From Pyropia yezoensis (taxonomy: Eukaryota > Rhodophyta > Bangiophyceae > Bangiales > Bangiaceae), in contig CM020618.1 in the NCBI GenBank assembly GCA_009829735.1, forward strand, positions 15,110,568-15,174,567: a DNA stretch of 64,000 bases, given 5' to 3'. The notes below the pieces were generated by a model. The model worked only from the letters and a program-made list of their open reading frames with translations. It ran no database searches and was not told the DNA's origin. A program made the position numbers and the translations under genes. Of this stretch, positions 50,426-60,266 are shown in pieces. The stretch's first letter is position 1. Each line of letters opens with the position of its first letter.

Positions 50426-52372
50426 ATGGCTAGCTCGGACCCCCCGTCGTCCGGGGAGTACACGGGTGACGCACGTACTTCAGTGCCTTTGAGTACTGGT
50501 GAGACACAGGTGGGTTTACCTGGGGTCGCAGAGGGACTGGAGGTCCCTCAAGCCAGCAGGACTGGAAGTGCGGGCGGGCAACAGGCCACCCCGACTCAGT
50601 CGGGAGTTCACTCGGGTGACACTTCTGATGTGGGTGGGCCGAAGTCTGGCCACCGTGTGGTATACTCAACGGGAACGTCCCAAGGGGTGAGGACTGTCCC
50701 CGCGGGTTCCACTCGGGTTGGAGCCAACTTTGGCTTGGAGCCGTCGCCAACTAGGCTTTCGGAGGACGGTGGACCTCCGTTGGTCGGCGATGGGCTCGCG
50801 CCCATGCCCCCGGTTGAGACCCCTGAGGAACGTGGTTTCCCCTCAGGTGGACTCCCGGAGGCGGACCGAGACTCAACTGGAGTCGTCAATCCACTCCTCG
50901 CGGAAACTGTCCGTCAGGAGGCGACCAATGTGTTGCGGCAGACTTTGCCGGACCTGGTGGTCACGATGACGAATACTATTCTGAATCAGATTGTGGCGAG
51001 TTTGCCAGATGGCCTTAATGTCCAGACCGGATCGGGGCTTTCGAGCCCGCAGGCGCAGGGGGAATCCCTCCTGACGCCTACCTCTGGTCGCCCCGAACAG
51101 GGGGCGACACCTGTGACTCCCAACGAGGGAGCCACACCATACTCGGTGGGGCGTACGCCCTTCATGGAGGAGTTCCCCCCGGAAACGCCGGCGGCTACAC
51201 CAAGCGCGCCGCGCCGGACTACAGGCACTGAGGGTGAACTTACCCCAGTGCCACAGCGGCTGTTCCCTCAACGTGAGGTGCCGCCCAAGATCCAGGTAGC
51301 CAACCCGGTTTACCAGAGGATCTTTGACTGTGAGACCTACGCCCTCCACAACAAGTCGGTTGCGTATGGTCCTGACCAGGCCCGAGCCATGGGCCGTGCC
51401 AAGAAGAATGCACTTCACTCTTTTGGGCACAAAGCGGAGTGGGATGGAACTCCCCCCCTCCGTGTCTTTGAGTTCCTACGTCGTTTCACAAAAGCCTGTG
51501 ACGACAATGCCATAAGTGCAGGCATGGCTTTTTACATGCTACAGGAGTTTACGAAGGGCGACCTGCGGACAGAACTTATGTCCGTCATGCCCAGCTCCTC
51601 AAGTGGAGGCGCTGGGGAGGTGACGTCCTATTTGGAGCTCGTCAACTGGTTGTTGAGGGCCATGGTTAATGAAGCGGCGTTGGCTTCTCAAGTCGAGGAG
51701 TTTACGCAAGCCCATCAGGAAGAGGCGGAGGACGAGCTGTCCTTTGCGGAGCGAGTCCGTAAGCTCAACAATCTTTGTGGGTTTCTTCATCCACAAGCTG
51801 TGGTGAAGAGTCGGTTTGTGGAGGGACTCCATTGGTCAGTCCGGATGGAGACCCGGGAGCATAACACTGCCCGGGCGACCCTGGCCGAGTTGGCTAGGTT
51901 CGCCTACCGCAGAGGCGAGGCCTACCGCAAGTTGCGGGAGGAACAACGCCAGGAGCGTCAAGCCGAGTTGGCCAAGGAACGGGAGGAGGCGCGCCAGGCC
52001 AGAGAGTTGAGAGAGGCACGCCGAATCCGCAAGGAGAGGGTGGTAGCTGCCGTGGGAACTTCCCAGGGTATCTCTTCGTCTTCCCCAGTTGGGAAGACCC
52101 CTCCGGGAACTGACAATCGGTGTTGGAACTGCAACTCCGATGGACACTGGGCATATGATTGCCCCAAGTTGAGTAAACGCATCCAACAACTTGTTAGGAA
52201 TGCGAGTAAGAAGTCGGTTACGAACGAAGTACGTTCACGCCGCGAGGGTGGGTCTCGACCGGTGGTGGCGGTCGCCACACCCTCGACGAAGGGGGCGGAC
52301 ACGTCGTCCTCGGACTCGTCGTCTTCCCCTTCGTCCTCAGATTCGGACGCCAAGTCGGCGGGAAACGAATGA
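50426..52372 (+). CDS. Gag polyprotein, family A copy 3
   Basis: 648 residues, uninterrupted. A Ser/Thr/Gly/Pro-rich N terminus is followed by a capsid-like region around residues 310-500, a charged coiled coil (REEQRQERQAELAKEREEAR), a zinc knuckle CWNCNSDGHWAYDC and an acidic Ser tail. It is homologous to copies 1 and 2 throughout with scattered substitutions. The TGA stop overlaps the pol ATG (ATGA at 52369-52372), so Pol could be made by termination-reinitiation or by -1 frameshifting; I see no obvious slippery heptamer next to the overlap. Confidence 0.92.
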   Translation: MASSDPPSSGEYTGDARTSVPLSTGETQVGLPGVAEGLEVPQASRTGSAGGQQATPTQSGVHSGDTSDVGGPKSGHRVVYSTGTSQGVRTVPAGSTRVGANFGLEPSPTRLSEDGGPPLVGDGLAPMPPVETPEERGFPSGGLPEADRDSTGVVNPLLAETVRQEATNVLRQTLPDLVVTMTNTILNQIVASLPDGLNVQTGSGLSSPQAQGESLLTPTSGRPEQGATPVTPNEGATPYSVGRTPFMEEFPPETPAATPSAPRRTTGTEGELTPVPQRLFPQREVPPKIQVANPVYQRIFDCETYALHNKSVAYGPDQARAMGRAKKNALHSFGHKAEWDGTPPLRVFEFLRRFTKACDDNAISAGMAFYMLQEFTKGDLRTELMSVMPSSSSGGAGEVTSYLELVNWLLRAMVNEAALASQVEEFTQAHQEEAEDELSFAERVRKLNNLCGFLHPQAVVKSRFVEGLHWSVRMETREHNTARATLAELARFAYRRGEAYRKLREEQRQERQAELAKEREEARQARELREARRIRKERVVAAVGTSQGISSSSPVGKTPPGTDNRCWNCNSDGHWAYDCPKLSKRIQQLVRNASKKSVTNEVRSRREGGSRPVVAVATPSTKGADTSSSDSSSSPSSSDSDAKSAGNE

Positions 52373-55300
52373 CCGCTGGAGCTGGTCGTCCGAAGCTCAC
52401 AACGGCAGCCTCGGCCAAGTGGGCCAAGAGGACGAATCAACCGTGCCGGATACTGCGGCGACCTAATGGAGTCCGCCCACCTCGGGTAGGACTCCCCAAG
52501 AACGTAAACCCACGTCGGGTCATCGCGGTGCTGACGGGTGAGAACTTCCAGGTGGCTGGACGGGTGCAACTTGCCCCCGGCCGCGCCTGTTGTGCCCGTA
52601 TCGTACTTGATACCGGGTCAGGAGCCTCCTTGATACGCAAGTCGCTATTACCAAAGGAGATGAAGCTCCAACGCTGGAAGTCTAAAGCTGACCATCTGAT
52701 CGATATCAATGGTGGGGTACTTCCCATCGTTGGTGCCGTAACCCTACCAACTAGGTTGGGGACCCATGAGGTCGACGTGACCTATGGAGTAGTTGAGAAT
52801 ATATCGGTACCCCTGCCTCTGGGTACCCCTTATGTTGTTACACAAGTGCCTCTGATTTGTGGCCCTGAGTACTGGGTCAAGTTGATGAATGGGGAGACTA
52901 TCCCCATCCTTGGTAAGGGAAAGTCTGTGGCTCCTGTGACAGTCTCACAGTCGAAGCCTGTTTGCTCTGTGAGGGAAGGGTTTACTGCTACCCTGCGTTT
53001 AGCCCGTAAAGTCACGTTGCCCCCCAACTCGGTGGCGCACGTTGATGTTGTAACTGATTATACGGGGAACGGGTTGGTGCACCCTCACCCCCGTCTTGCT
53101 CGCAAGCAACAAGTGCATGTCGCCCTTGGCACGATGGACTCCAAAGCCGGAGTCCCGTGGAGGATCCAGGTTATGAACCTGAGCTCGTCGCCCAAGTACT
53201 TCAAGTCGGGAGCCAAGTTCGGCTATATCGACCAACATGAGGGACCGGTAGTAGCGGCCACCCTTAACGCGGGCGCAAGTAGCGACCCGAAGTCCGGAAA
53301 GGAGAAGCATCAAGCCAAGTCGGCCGCCTCTCCTCGGCCCCATGTGAACATGGAGGGTGTCCCACCCAGGTTGAGGGTTCAAGTTGAACGCCTCTTGGAC
53401 CAATATCACAAGTTGTGGGATGGCCAATTGGGACTCATGAGAGCCACCCAACACCGGATCGAGTTGAAGCCCGGTGCACCCCCTATACGCCAACAACCGT
53501 ATAGGGGAGGACCCCGTTCAAGGGCCCTCGTTAAGGAGCAAGTTGCTCGCATGGAGGCCCTCGATGTGATCGAGGCCAGCAACGCCGAGTGGGCGAGTCC
53601 GGTGGTTATCGTCCCCAAAGTTGATGGGACCCCCCGGTTCTGTATCGACTACCGTAAGCTCAACGAGAGCACGGTGAAGGACAGTTATCCCCTACCTAAG
53701 ATGGACGACTGTCTGGACTCTCTGGGGGAGGCGAACGTGTTCTCTACCCTGGACTGTAACGCGGGGTACTGGCAAATTCCCATTGCCCCGGAAGACAGGC
53801 ATAAAACTACCTTTACCTGTCACTGTGGTACCTACCAGTGCAAGCGTCTACCATTTGGCCTGTGTAACGCGCCGGCAACTTTCCAGCGCGCTATGGACAT
53901 GATTCTGGCCGGAGTACGATGGCAGATCTGTCTCGTGTACCTAGACGATATCATTGTGTTCTCCCGAAGTCCGGAGGAACACATTGGCCATCTTGGCCAG
54001 GTGTTCAAGCTACTTGCTGACGCCGGTGTGTCGCTGAAGGCGAGTAAGTGCCACCTCTTCACTCAAGAGGTGGAATACTTGGGACATGTTGTCCGTCCGG
54101 GGCGTCTCAGTGTCAACGAGAAAAACTTGAGGGCCATCCGTAAGGCTCAGTACCCCCGGACCCAGACCCAGATGAGGAGCTTCCTCGGGATGTGTAACGT
54201 GTACCGACGTTTCACCCAGGGCTTCGCCCAGGTGGCGAAACCGTTGAATGAGTTAGTGAGCTCAACGCTACCGAAGAACCTGCCTCCCCCAAGTCGGGTG
54301 GAGCAGGAATTCTTTGAGACTCTTCGGGACCTTCTGCTGAAGCCCCCTATCCTGGCTATTCCCAGGTTGGGAGGCCACTACATCCTGGATGTGGACGCTA
54401 GCTACGACCAACTTGGTTGTGTGTTGCTTCAGCAGCAGCCGGACAAGGAGTACTTGCCGGTGGGATACTTCAGCAAGGGGCTGAACTCGGCCGAGAAGAA
54501 CTACGGAGTCACCGAGTTGGAAGGACTCGCAGTGGTGTGGGCGGTGACGTCACTTCGTCACTACCTAGAGGGTGAGAAGTTCCTCATCCGCTGTGACCAC
54601 CGCGCGTTGCAGTTCATCTTCAAGACGGATTGTACGAACACTCGTCTCAACCGGTGGAGGGTGCGACTGGAACCCTTCAACTTTGATATTGAGTACCGAC
54701 CTGGCAGGCAACATGCCCTTGCCGACGGCCTCTCTCGGGTACCTACCGAGGGGCTGAACACTAACCCAGTCGATGAGGACATCCCCATCGTGGGGGTAGT
54801 CACGCGCTCGGGTCAGGCGTTGAACCCCGAGGCGCCAGGGAACAAGAAGTACTTGCCCCTGTCCCTGGACGAGGTGGTGAAGGCCCAGGCCGAGGATCCC
54901 TTCTGCAAGTCGCAGAGGGATACACTGGATACAGTGGCGGAGACGCGGTTCTTTCTGGGAGACGATGGCCTCTTCATGAGGAGGGGGGTATTCCAGGGGA
55001 CCGAACAACTTGTCGTCCCCGCATCCCTCAAGGACAGTATCCTTGAGAGGGAGCATAACGCTCCCACAGGTGGACACCTGGGGTCTAGTAAACTGTACCG
55101 GACCCTGAGGACCAGGTACTACTGGCCGTCCATGGTGGTGGACATCTACAGTTGGGTGGCTGCCTGCACAAGTTGTGCACAGAACCGTCTGATGGAACGG
55201 CGGCCTACTACGGCTATGCTATTGTTCCCGGCCAAGGAGCCCTTTGCCGCGTTGGCGATGGACATCCTTGGGCCACTGCCAGTGACCGAGGAGGGCAACC

Positions 55301-56352
55301 AGTACCTCCTGGTTATCTGTGACCGCTTCACGAAACTTACGCGAGCGATTCCACTGGCAGAGATCACGGCCATGTCGGTCGTGTCAGCCTTCCTAGATCA
55401 CTGGGTTGCCGCGTATGGCATTCCGGATAGTACACTATCGGACAATGGACCGCAATTTGCGTCTGTACTGTTTCAGGGAGTGCTGGATATGTTGGGGGTG
55501 CGGGCAAACTATGCCACCCCCTACCACCCACAAACTAATGGGCAGGTGGAGCGCTTCAACAAAACTATTGTTAGGCAGCTGCGCCACTATGTGAGTGAGC
55601 ACGTGAAAACGTGGGACCAATACATTTCTATTCTTACCACTGCCTACATTTCGCAGGTTCACTCATCTGCCGGGGAAGTACCCCTCGCTTTTGTGACCCC
55701 CCGTCGCGTGCGGTCTATTGCCGTGCGGCGGCCGCTCCCAACTAGGGAGGATGGCGGCAGTACGCCTACTCCTACTGAGAGTAAGGCGGAGTTCGCTGCT
55801 AGGCTTGAACACCTCATCCCTAAAGTCAGGGCTGAGATGGACAAAGCACAAAAGCGCTACAAGCGTACCTTTGACAAAAAGGTGCGCAATGCTAAGCATG
55901 TCCCCGAGCAGGGTGACTGGGTGCTGGTACACTCACACACCCCAACTGGGGGTAAGTTGGTATTCCAGACGAAGGGGCCGTACCAGGTCCTTCGTACTGA
56001 TGGGCGGCGCTTCACCATCGAAAGTGACGATGGAGTCCGCACAGTGAACGGACAGGACGTGGTCAAAGTTGCACCACCGCCTGCAGGCGACCCAGCTTGG
56101 GCGCGTGCTTTGGAAGCGTGGTGCCTCCCCTCACTGCCTGCGGCCAAACAGGGCCCGCAGGAGTACGTGTTCGATAAGTTCATCGACCACGGATGGGATG
56201 AGGACACTGACCGCCTCATGTTGAGGGTGCGTTGGTTTGGCTACAAAGCCAAGGATGATACGTGGGAGTATGTGGAGGACCTTCCCGCTGAGAAGGTCCG
56301 GGCGTACTGTGCCCGGAATGAGATAGACCCTAACAGCCCTCCCTCAACGTGA
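52369..56352 (+). CDS. Pol polyprotein (PR-RT-RNase H-IN-chromodomain), copy 3
   Basis: 1327 residues, uninterrupted. Aspartic protease DTG at residues 81-83. RT with FCIDYRKLNEST (about 424) and catalytic YLDD (about 524). RNase H with LDVDAS (about 674) and RCDHRALQF. Integrase zinc domain (EREHNAPTGGH ... CTSCAQNR, about 890-940). Integrase core with AMDILG (about 964), SDNGPQF (about 1024) and QVERFNKT (about 1060) as D, D, E. A chromodomain (VRWFGYKAKDDTWEYVEDLP) lies at about 1280-1305. Integrase with a chromodomain marks the chromovirus branch, where the domain is thought to steer integration to modified chromatin. Confidence 0.95.
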   Translation: MTAGAGRPKLTTAASAKWAKRTNQPCRILRRPNGVRPPRVGLPKNVNPRRVIAVLTGENFQVAGRVQLAPGRACCARIVLDTGSGASLIRKSLLPKEMKLQRWKSKADHLIDINGGVLPIVGAVTLPTRLGTHEVDVTYGVVENISVPLPLGTPYVVTQVPLICGPEYWVKLMNGETIPILGKGKSVAPVTVSQSKPVCSVREGFTATLRLARKVTLPPNSVAHVDVVTDYTGNGLVHPHPRLARKQQVHVALGTMDSKAGVPWRIQVMNLSSSPKYFKSGAKFGYIDQHEGPVVAATLNAGASSDPKSGKEKHQAKSAASPRPHVNMEGVPPRLRVQVERLLDQYHKLWDGQLGLMRATQHRIELKPGAPPIRQQPYRGGPRSRALVKEQVARMEALDVIEASNAEWASPVVIVPKVDGTPRFCIDYRKLNESTVKDSYPLPKMDDCLDSLGEANVFSTLDCNAGYWQIPIAPEDRHKTTFTCHCGTYQCKRLPFGLCNAPATFQRAMDMILAGVRWQICLVYLDDIIVFSRSPEEHIGHLGQVFKLLADAGVSLKASKCHLFTQEVEYLGHVVRPGRLSVNEKNLRAIRKAQYPRTQTQMRSFLGMCNVYRRFTQGFAQVAKPLNELVSSTLPKNLPPPSRVEQEFFETLRDLLLKPPILAIPRLGGHYILDVDASYDQLGCVLLQQQPDKEYLPVGYFSKGLNSAEKNYGVTELEGLAVVWAVTSLRHYLEGEKFLIRCDHRALQFIFKTDCTNTRLNRWRVRLEPFNFDIEYRPGRQHALADGLSRVPTEGLNTNPVDEDIPIVGVVTRSGQALNPEAPGNKKYLPLSLDEVVKAQAEDPFCKSQRDTLDTVAETRFFLGDDGLFMRRGVFQGTEQLVVPASLKDSILEREHNAPTGGHLGSSKLYRTLRTRYYWPSMVVDIYSWVAACTSCAQNRLMERRPTTAMLLFPAKEPFAALAMDILGPLPVTEEGNQYLLVICDRFTKLTRAIPLAEITAMSVVSAFLDHWVAAYGIPDSTLSDNGPQFASVLFQGVLDMLGVRANYATPYHPQTNGQVERFNKTIVRQLRHYVSEHVKTWDQYISILTTAYISQVHSSAGEVPLAFVTPRRVRSIAVRRPLPTREDGGSTPTPTESKAEFAARLEHLIPKVRAEMDKAQKRYKRTFDKKVRNAKHVPEQGDWVLVHSHTPTGGKLVFQTKGPYQVLRTDGRRFTIESDDGVRTVNGQDVVKVAPPPAGDPAWARALEAWCLPSLPAAKQGPQEYVFDKFIDHGWDEDTDRLMLRVRWFGYKAKDDTWEYVEDLPAEKVRAYCARNEIDPNSPPST

Positions 56353-56463
56353 GGGAAGGCCGAGTAACAGTGCCAAGAGAGTGCTTCAAGTCGAAGTGGT
56401 ACGCAGAGTGGCTTTTAACTACAGCCCTAACCCTCACACTCTCACAACAAAGGCAGCTGCCGA

Positions 56464-58407
56464 CTAGGCATGCATGCTAGACTCTCCAACCCCACGGCCC
56501 TCGCCCTCACGTAGAGGCGAGCGGCGAGACCCACGGCGATAACGCTCCCCACCAGTCAGCGGGGCCGGCGGCTCCAAGTCGGACCCGTCGCGCCCCTCAC
56601 GGTCGCGCAAGTGGCGACAACCGCGGCTGCTCTTCTGCTTAGTCTTGCGCGCAAGTTGGCGACGCAGACGCCGGACCGACTCCGACTCTGACGGAGTCGA
56701 AGACTCCGAGACGGAGTAAGACAACTCGTCTTCCGACACGGAGGGAGAGCGCCGCGAGCGTCGGCGACGACGGCGAGGAGGCGAGTATGCCCGGCTCGCA
56801 CGACGTTTGCCACGCCCAAGTGGGGCTGGCTGGGGCATAATAGCCCCAATGCGAGCCAACTCGGCCGTCATAAACTCCGCCACCGACTCGCAACTCGCGG
56901 TCGCCACTGCAGTACGAACGCGCTCCTCAAGTTGAGGAGTCTCGGAAGTTTGAAGGGTTGCGGTCGACGCGGCCAACCAGGAAATGGTGCGCACCAACGT
57001 GGTGATCATCATCTCTGAGGTTAGAGGCGTGGGCGGAAACACCAACTTGGGGTATACCGTCAGGAGGGTGGCCCCCAAGTTGGGGGACACCGGGGTGGAC
57101 GACTCAACGGCCACGCTAATCGGGATGTCCCCGTGCGGCTGGTAGGGGACAGGAGGAAGCGGAGGGGCACGCCGAGGTGGCGGGACCCGGGTGTAACTGC
57201 GACCCCGACTTGGGGCCCCCGCAGTGGGTTGAGTCATATGGTCATCATGTGAGGGCACGGCCATAACTATGGCCTTGTCCGGGGGTGGCGCGGTGTGGCG
57301 ATCCACCCCCGGGGCATACGGGTAGTCCCCGATGCCCAACCCCTCTCGTAGGACCACACGGCCGTCGTGAAGTTCACGAGCGACCCATACGAACTGGCGA
57401 AGTGCGCCATCGTCCTTGGGCCCACGAGTGGGGCGGCGCAACTTGTGCTCGATGCTCTCCCACTCGATAAACTTGTGGAGGCGGAGCATCTCCTCAAGTA
57501 GAGTGAGTTGTCCTGATGAGCACCCCTCAGCAACTAGCTGAGGGGTGAGCTGTTCCAAACCTTGGATGAGCCGGAGGGGGAGATGCCAGAGCATCCCCCG
57601 CCGCTGAACACAAGACACCCAGGTCGACATGACCTCGAGGAGCCACTGGGTGGCCAACATGGCCCACACCAGGTGATCAGGGCCAGCCGTCAACATGACG
57701 GAGCCGAAGTGGTCAAGCAACCGTGGCAGCAACGCCGGGAACCCGTAGGGAACCTCAACTTGAGGCCACCACTCGGGCTTCTTCGGATAGTACTGCTCCT
57801 TACTGGCAGCAGACTGCTGAGGAAACTCAAGTTGAGCCGAGGTCACCAAGTAGGGACCTCGCCGGAAGTCCTTCTCCATCCGCACATCAAAGTGATGAGT
57901 GTGCGGATCGGCCTCGTGAAGGTACGGGGGGCGAGTTGCCACCGCGTCCCAAGTAAAGGTCGGCAAGTCGCCGGGACCCGGGATAGTTCCCCCGCGGTCC
58001 ACCATGGCCTTGGCCCGCTGTACATCTTCGACCTCCTCGTCGTCCAGGAAGGCAAACTGGTCCGTCCTGAAGCCGGCAGGGAACCCGACCCTACGGGGAT
58101 ACTTCTCCCGTAGGCGGTCCCATACCCGACCCATCGCTGCGCCAAGTCGGCCACAGCGAAGAACAGTCAACCCCTCCTCATATAGAGGCCAAGCGGGGTA
58201 AAACCACCGCCCCAAGGCCTCACGCGGGACAACTTGTCCCGCCTCCGGGGGAGATCCCGCCGTCAACCCAAAGCCGGGTGACGCGGGAGTCCCATCCCCC
58301 GGAGCGATCGCGGAGCCCCCGCCGGAAGTCCCGGCGGGCGCTGCACCGTAGAAGGTGTCCTCCATACGTTCGTCGAGAGAGTCCGTCTCCACCCCCGGGG
58401 TCGCCAT
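56464..58407 (-). CDS. Antisense accessory protein of family A, copy 3
   Basis: An intact frame of about 647 codons opposite to gag-pol, collinear with 17919-19862. Between the copies roughly 25-40 residues differ, mostly in the Pro- and RS-rich C-terminal third. The N-terminal half is almost unchanged in spite of silent base changes: four substitutions between 57724 and 57751 leave VEVPYGFPALLPRLLDHF identical. The C terminus is RS-like (RRRRRRSRRSPSVSEDE). Antisense genes in this position are known from the Tat/Ogre-like branch of Ty3/gypsy; finding one beside a chromodomain Pol is less expected. Function unknown. Confidence 0.78.
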   Translation of the reverse strand: MATPGVETDSLDERMEDTFYGAAPAGTSGGGSAIAPGDGTPASPGFGLTAGSPPEAGQVVPREALGRWFYPAWPLYEEGLTVLRCGRLGAAMGRVWDRLREKYPRRVGFPAGFRTDQFAFLDDEEVEDVQRAKAMVDRGGTIPGPGDLPTFTWDAVATRPPYLHEADPHTHHFDVRMEKDFRRGPYLVTSAQLEFPQQSAASKEQYYPKKPEWWPQVEVPYGFPALLPRLLDHFGSVMLTAGPDHLVWAMLATQWLLEVMSTWVSCVQRRGMLWHLPLRLIQGLEQLTPQLVAEGCSSGQLTLLEEMLRLHKFIEWESIEHKLRRPTRGPKDDGALRQFVWVARELHDGRVVLREGLGIGDYPYAPGVDRHTAPPPDKAIVMAVPSHDDHMTQPTAGAPSRGRSYTRVPPPRRAPPLPPVPYQPHGDIPISVAVESSTPVSPNLGATLLTVYPKLVFPPTPLTSEMMITTLVRTISWLAASTATLQTSETPQLEERVRTAVATASCESVAEFMTAELARIGAIMPQPAPLGRGKRRASRAYSPPRRRRRRSRRSPSVSEDELSYSVSESSTPSESESVRRLRRQLARKTKQKSSRGCRHLRDREGRDGSDLEPPAPLTGGERYRRGSRRSPLREGEGRGVGESSMHA

Positions 58408-58732
58408 GGCTCTCCCCAAGTTGGGGAGAGACGCCCTGGCTACAGCGGCACGAGACCCGCCTCGAGTTGAGGGGGACTCGGATCGTGGGTAGACGGGTGG
58501 CCTCCCCAGCGTGGGGCGGCCCAGTGGAAGGTGAAGGGGAGGTGGTGGTGATGGTGAAGTGCGAACCGGGGAGAGAAAGCTGCCGAGTGGGCAAGCTTGA
58601 GGAGAGGGGCGGTCAACGTGACCGCCTCCACATCCGCGTTACGTACTCCAGGGGGGACAGCAAGTCGCGCCCCCAACGCCGAGACGTGCGTTTACGCACC
58701 CCCTCACAGGGCCGACCGGGTCGGTCGGAACT

Positions 58733-58745
58733 GAGGAGAGGGGAG
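58733..58745 (+). other. Polypurine tract, copy 3
   Basis: GAGGAGAGGGGAG, immediately before the 3' LTR. Confidence 0.75.
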
Positions 58746-59214
58746 TGTGGCAGTATTGACCCCCAGGTACGGGGGCAACACGTGCCATGCAAGGGGCGGC
58801 AGGCCACTAGCCTGATCCGTTCCTCCCCCTGCATTTGGGTCCGTATTCCCTAAGTTTGGGATAGTTAGCTTAGTAGTAAATCCAACTTGGATTTGAGGGT
58901 TTTCTGCATTTATCGTCTTGAATTTTCGTGTGGCCCGGTGGGCAGGTGCTGGGGTGGGAGATTCTGAGTGGCGAGATTCTGAGGGGACCCTGGGGGGATA
59001 AGGGGAGGGACAGCGGGGCTTGGCCCTGCGTCCCCGTCCCGACCAAGAAACTGTTGGACCACACACCATCCTCTTGTTTGTCAGTGGGGGGTTTGCCCCA
59101 CAACAGGGACAGAGTGTGTGCGACTTGCACTTCTTCCGGTTCCCCCGACACGGGAGGCAGCCCTTGTACACCGCCCCAACTTGGGTGTCGTGTGTGCAAG
59201 TGGTTTTTGCCTCA
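58746..59214 (+). repeat. 3' LTR of copy 3 (469 bp)
   Basis: It differs from the 5' LTR at three visible positions (T to G near 58983, A to G near 59190, A to T in the terminal GCCTCA). Confidence 0.95.
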
Positions 59215-59219
59215 CGGAT
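59215..59219 (+). other. Target-site duplication, right copy (CGGAT)
   Basis: It matches 49833-49837 exactly and directly follows the 3' LTR. Confidence 0.92.
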
Positions 59220-60266
59220 GGCGTCACCCGAGGCGACCCGCAGTTGGACAAACTCCTGATGGACACCCACGCGTCCACGGCCGAACCGCACGAGAGCCCC
59301 TCCCCCCGTGCAGGGCAAGGTGTTAGTGGTCGCGTGGGGGGGGGGGGGCGGGCAGCCGACGAGCAGCCGTCGCGGGCAGCCCACGAGACACTTGTCAAGA
59401 AATTGGACGAGTGTCGTAGGGCGCTTTCTTCGGCCCGTGCAAGACACAAGAGTGCCGAGGCGACGCTGCGCCAGGCATCCGCGACACAAGAGGCGGCAGA
59501 CAAAGAGCTGGCGGCCGCCCGACGTGAATTCGAAACACGCACCGCGGAGGCCACGCAGGCGGGTACCAGTCGGGATGAGGCGTCGGCGGTTACCGCCGTT
59601 TTGTCGGCCAAGATTGTACAGGCTAAGTTGACAAGGGATGCAGCCGTGAAAGATGCGGAGCAGGCGCGGGACTACCTCAAGGGCGCAAGAGAAACCGCGG
59701 GGGCCGCCGCCCACCGTTTATCCGTGGCCCGCGACGATGCAGCCGAGGCGGAAGCGCGAGTGACCAAGGCACAGGCGGAAGCAGCCCCGGCGTCGACTAC
59801 TCTGTCCAGGCTGGTACCGGCGCTTGGCAGCGCCGTGGACGAGGTCGTCCGACGTGTGGGCGCGACCTCCCAAGCACCTTCTGCCTTGTGCGAGGTCACA
59901 CGGCGCTTCCGGTCCATCGGGCCCACCCCCAACGCAGATGCCCTGACGGGTGCGCGGGCCTCTATCGACTTGGTCGTGAAGGACGTCGACGCCCTTGTCT
60001 TCGGCGCCGAGGCGGACAGGATTGCCACGCGGCAATGTCAGGCTGCTCTCGCGAGAGACCTGAGGACTCGGGAAGCGACGCTTGGACCTGTGATGGCTGC
60101 TATAGAGAAACAGATAGAGGAAGCCACCTCTGCTGTGGGTGCCGTGGCCGACACGGTAGCCACGGACGCAAATCTTTCCTCTGCGGCTCCCGGTACAGGA
60201 ACGGGGAGACGTGCCCCCGGCGGAGGTGGGGCACACGAGGCACGCGACAACGGGGATACGGTGTAG
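59220..60266 (+). pseudogene. Host gene 2, 3' part (coiled-coil protein), separated by copy 3
   Basis: About 348 codons in the same frame as the upstream half, ending at TAG 60266. After a Gly-rich linker with a G run (59335-59349, length possibly unreliable) the protein is Ala/Glu/Arg/Lys-rich with heptads (HETLVKKLDECRRALSSARA, EAADKELAAARREFETRTAE), predicting a long coiled coil. A more globular part (LVPALGSAVDEVVRRVGA, GARASIDLVVKDVDALVFGA) and a Gly-rich end follow. It lacks its own start and depends on the 5' part at 48206-49837. Family not recognised. Confidence 0.65.

Larger units (their letters stand above)
49838..59214 (+). mobile_element. Ty3/gypsy (chromovirus-like) family A, copy 3, full length
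   Basis: A 9377-bp element bounded by 469-bp LTRs and a CGGAT duplication. Order: 5' LTR, primer-binding site, gag, pol (PR-RT-RH-IN-chromodomain), antisense gene, polypurine tract, 3' LTR. The two LTRs differ at three positions, so the insertion is recent. All three long frames are open. It sits inside host gene 2. Confidence 0.95.
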
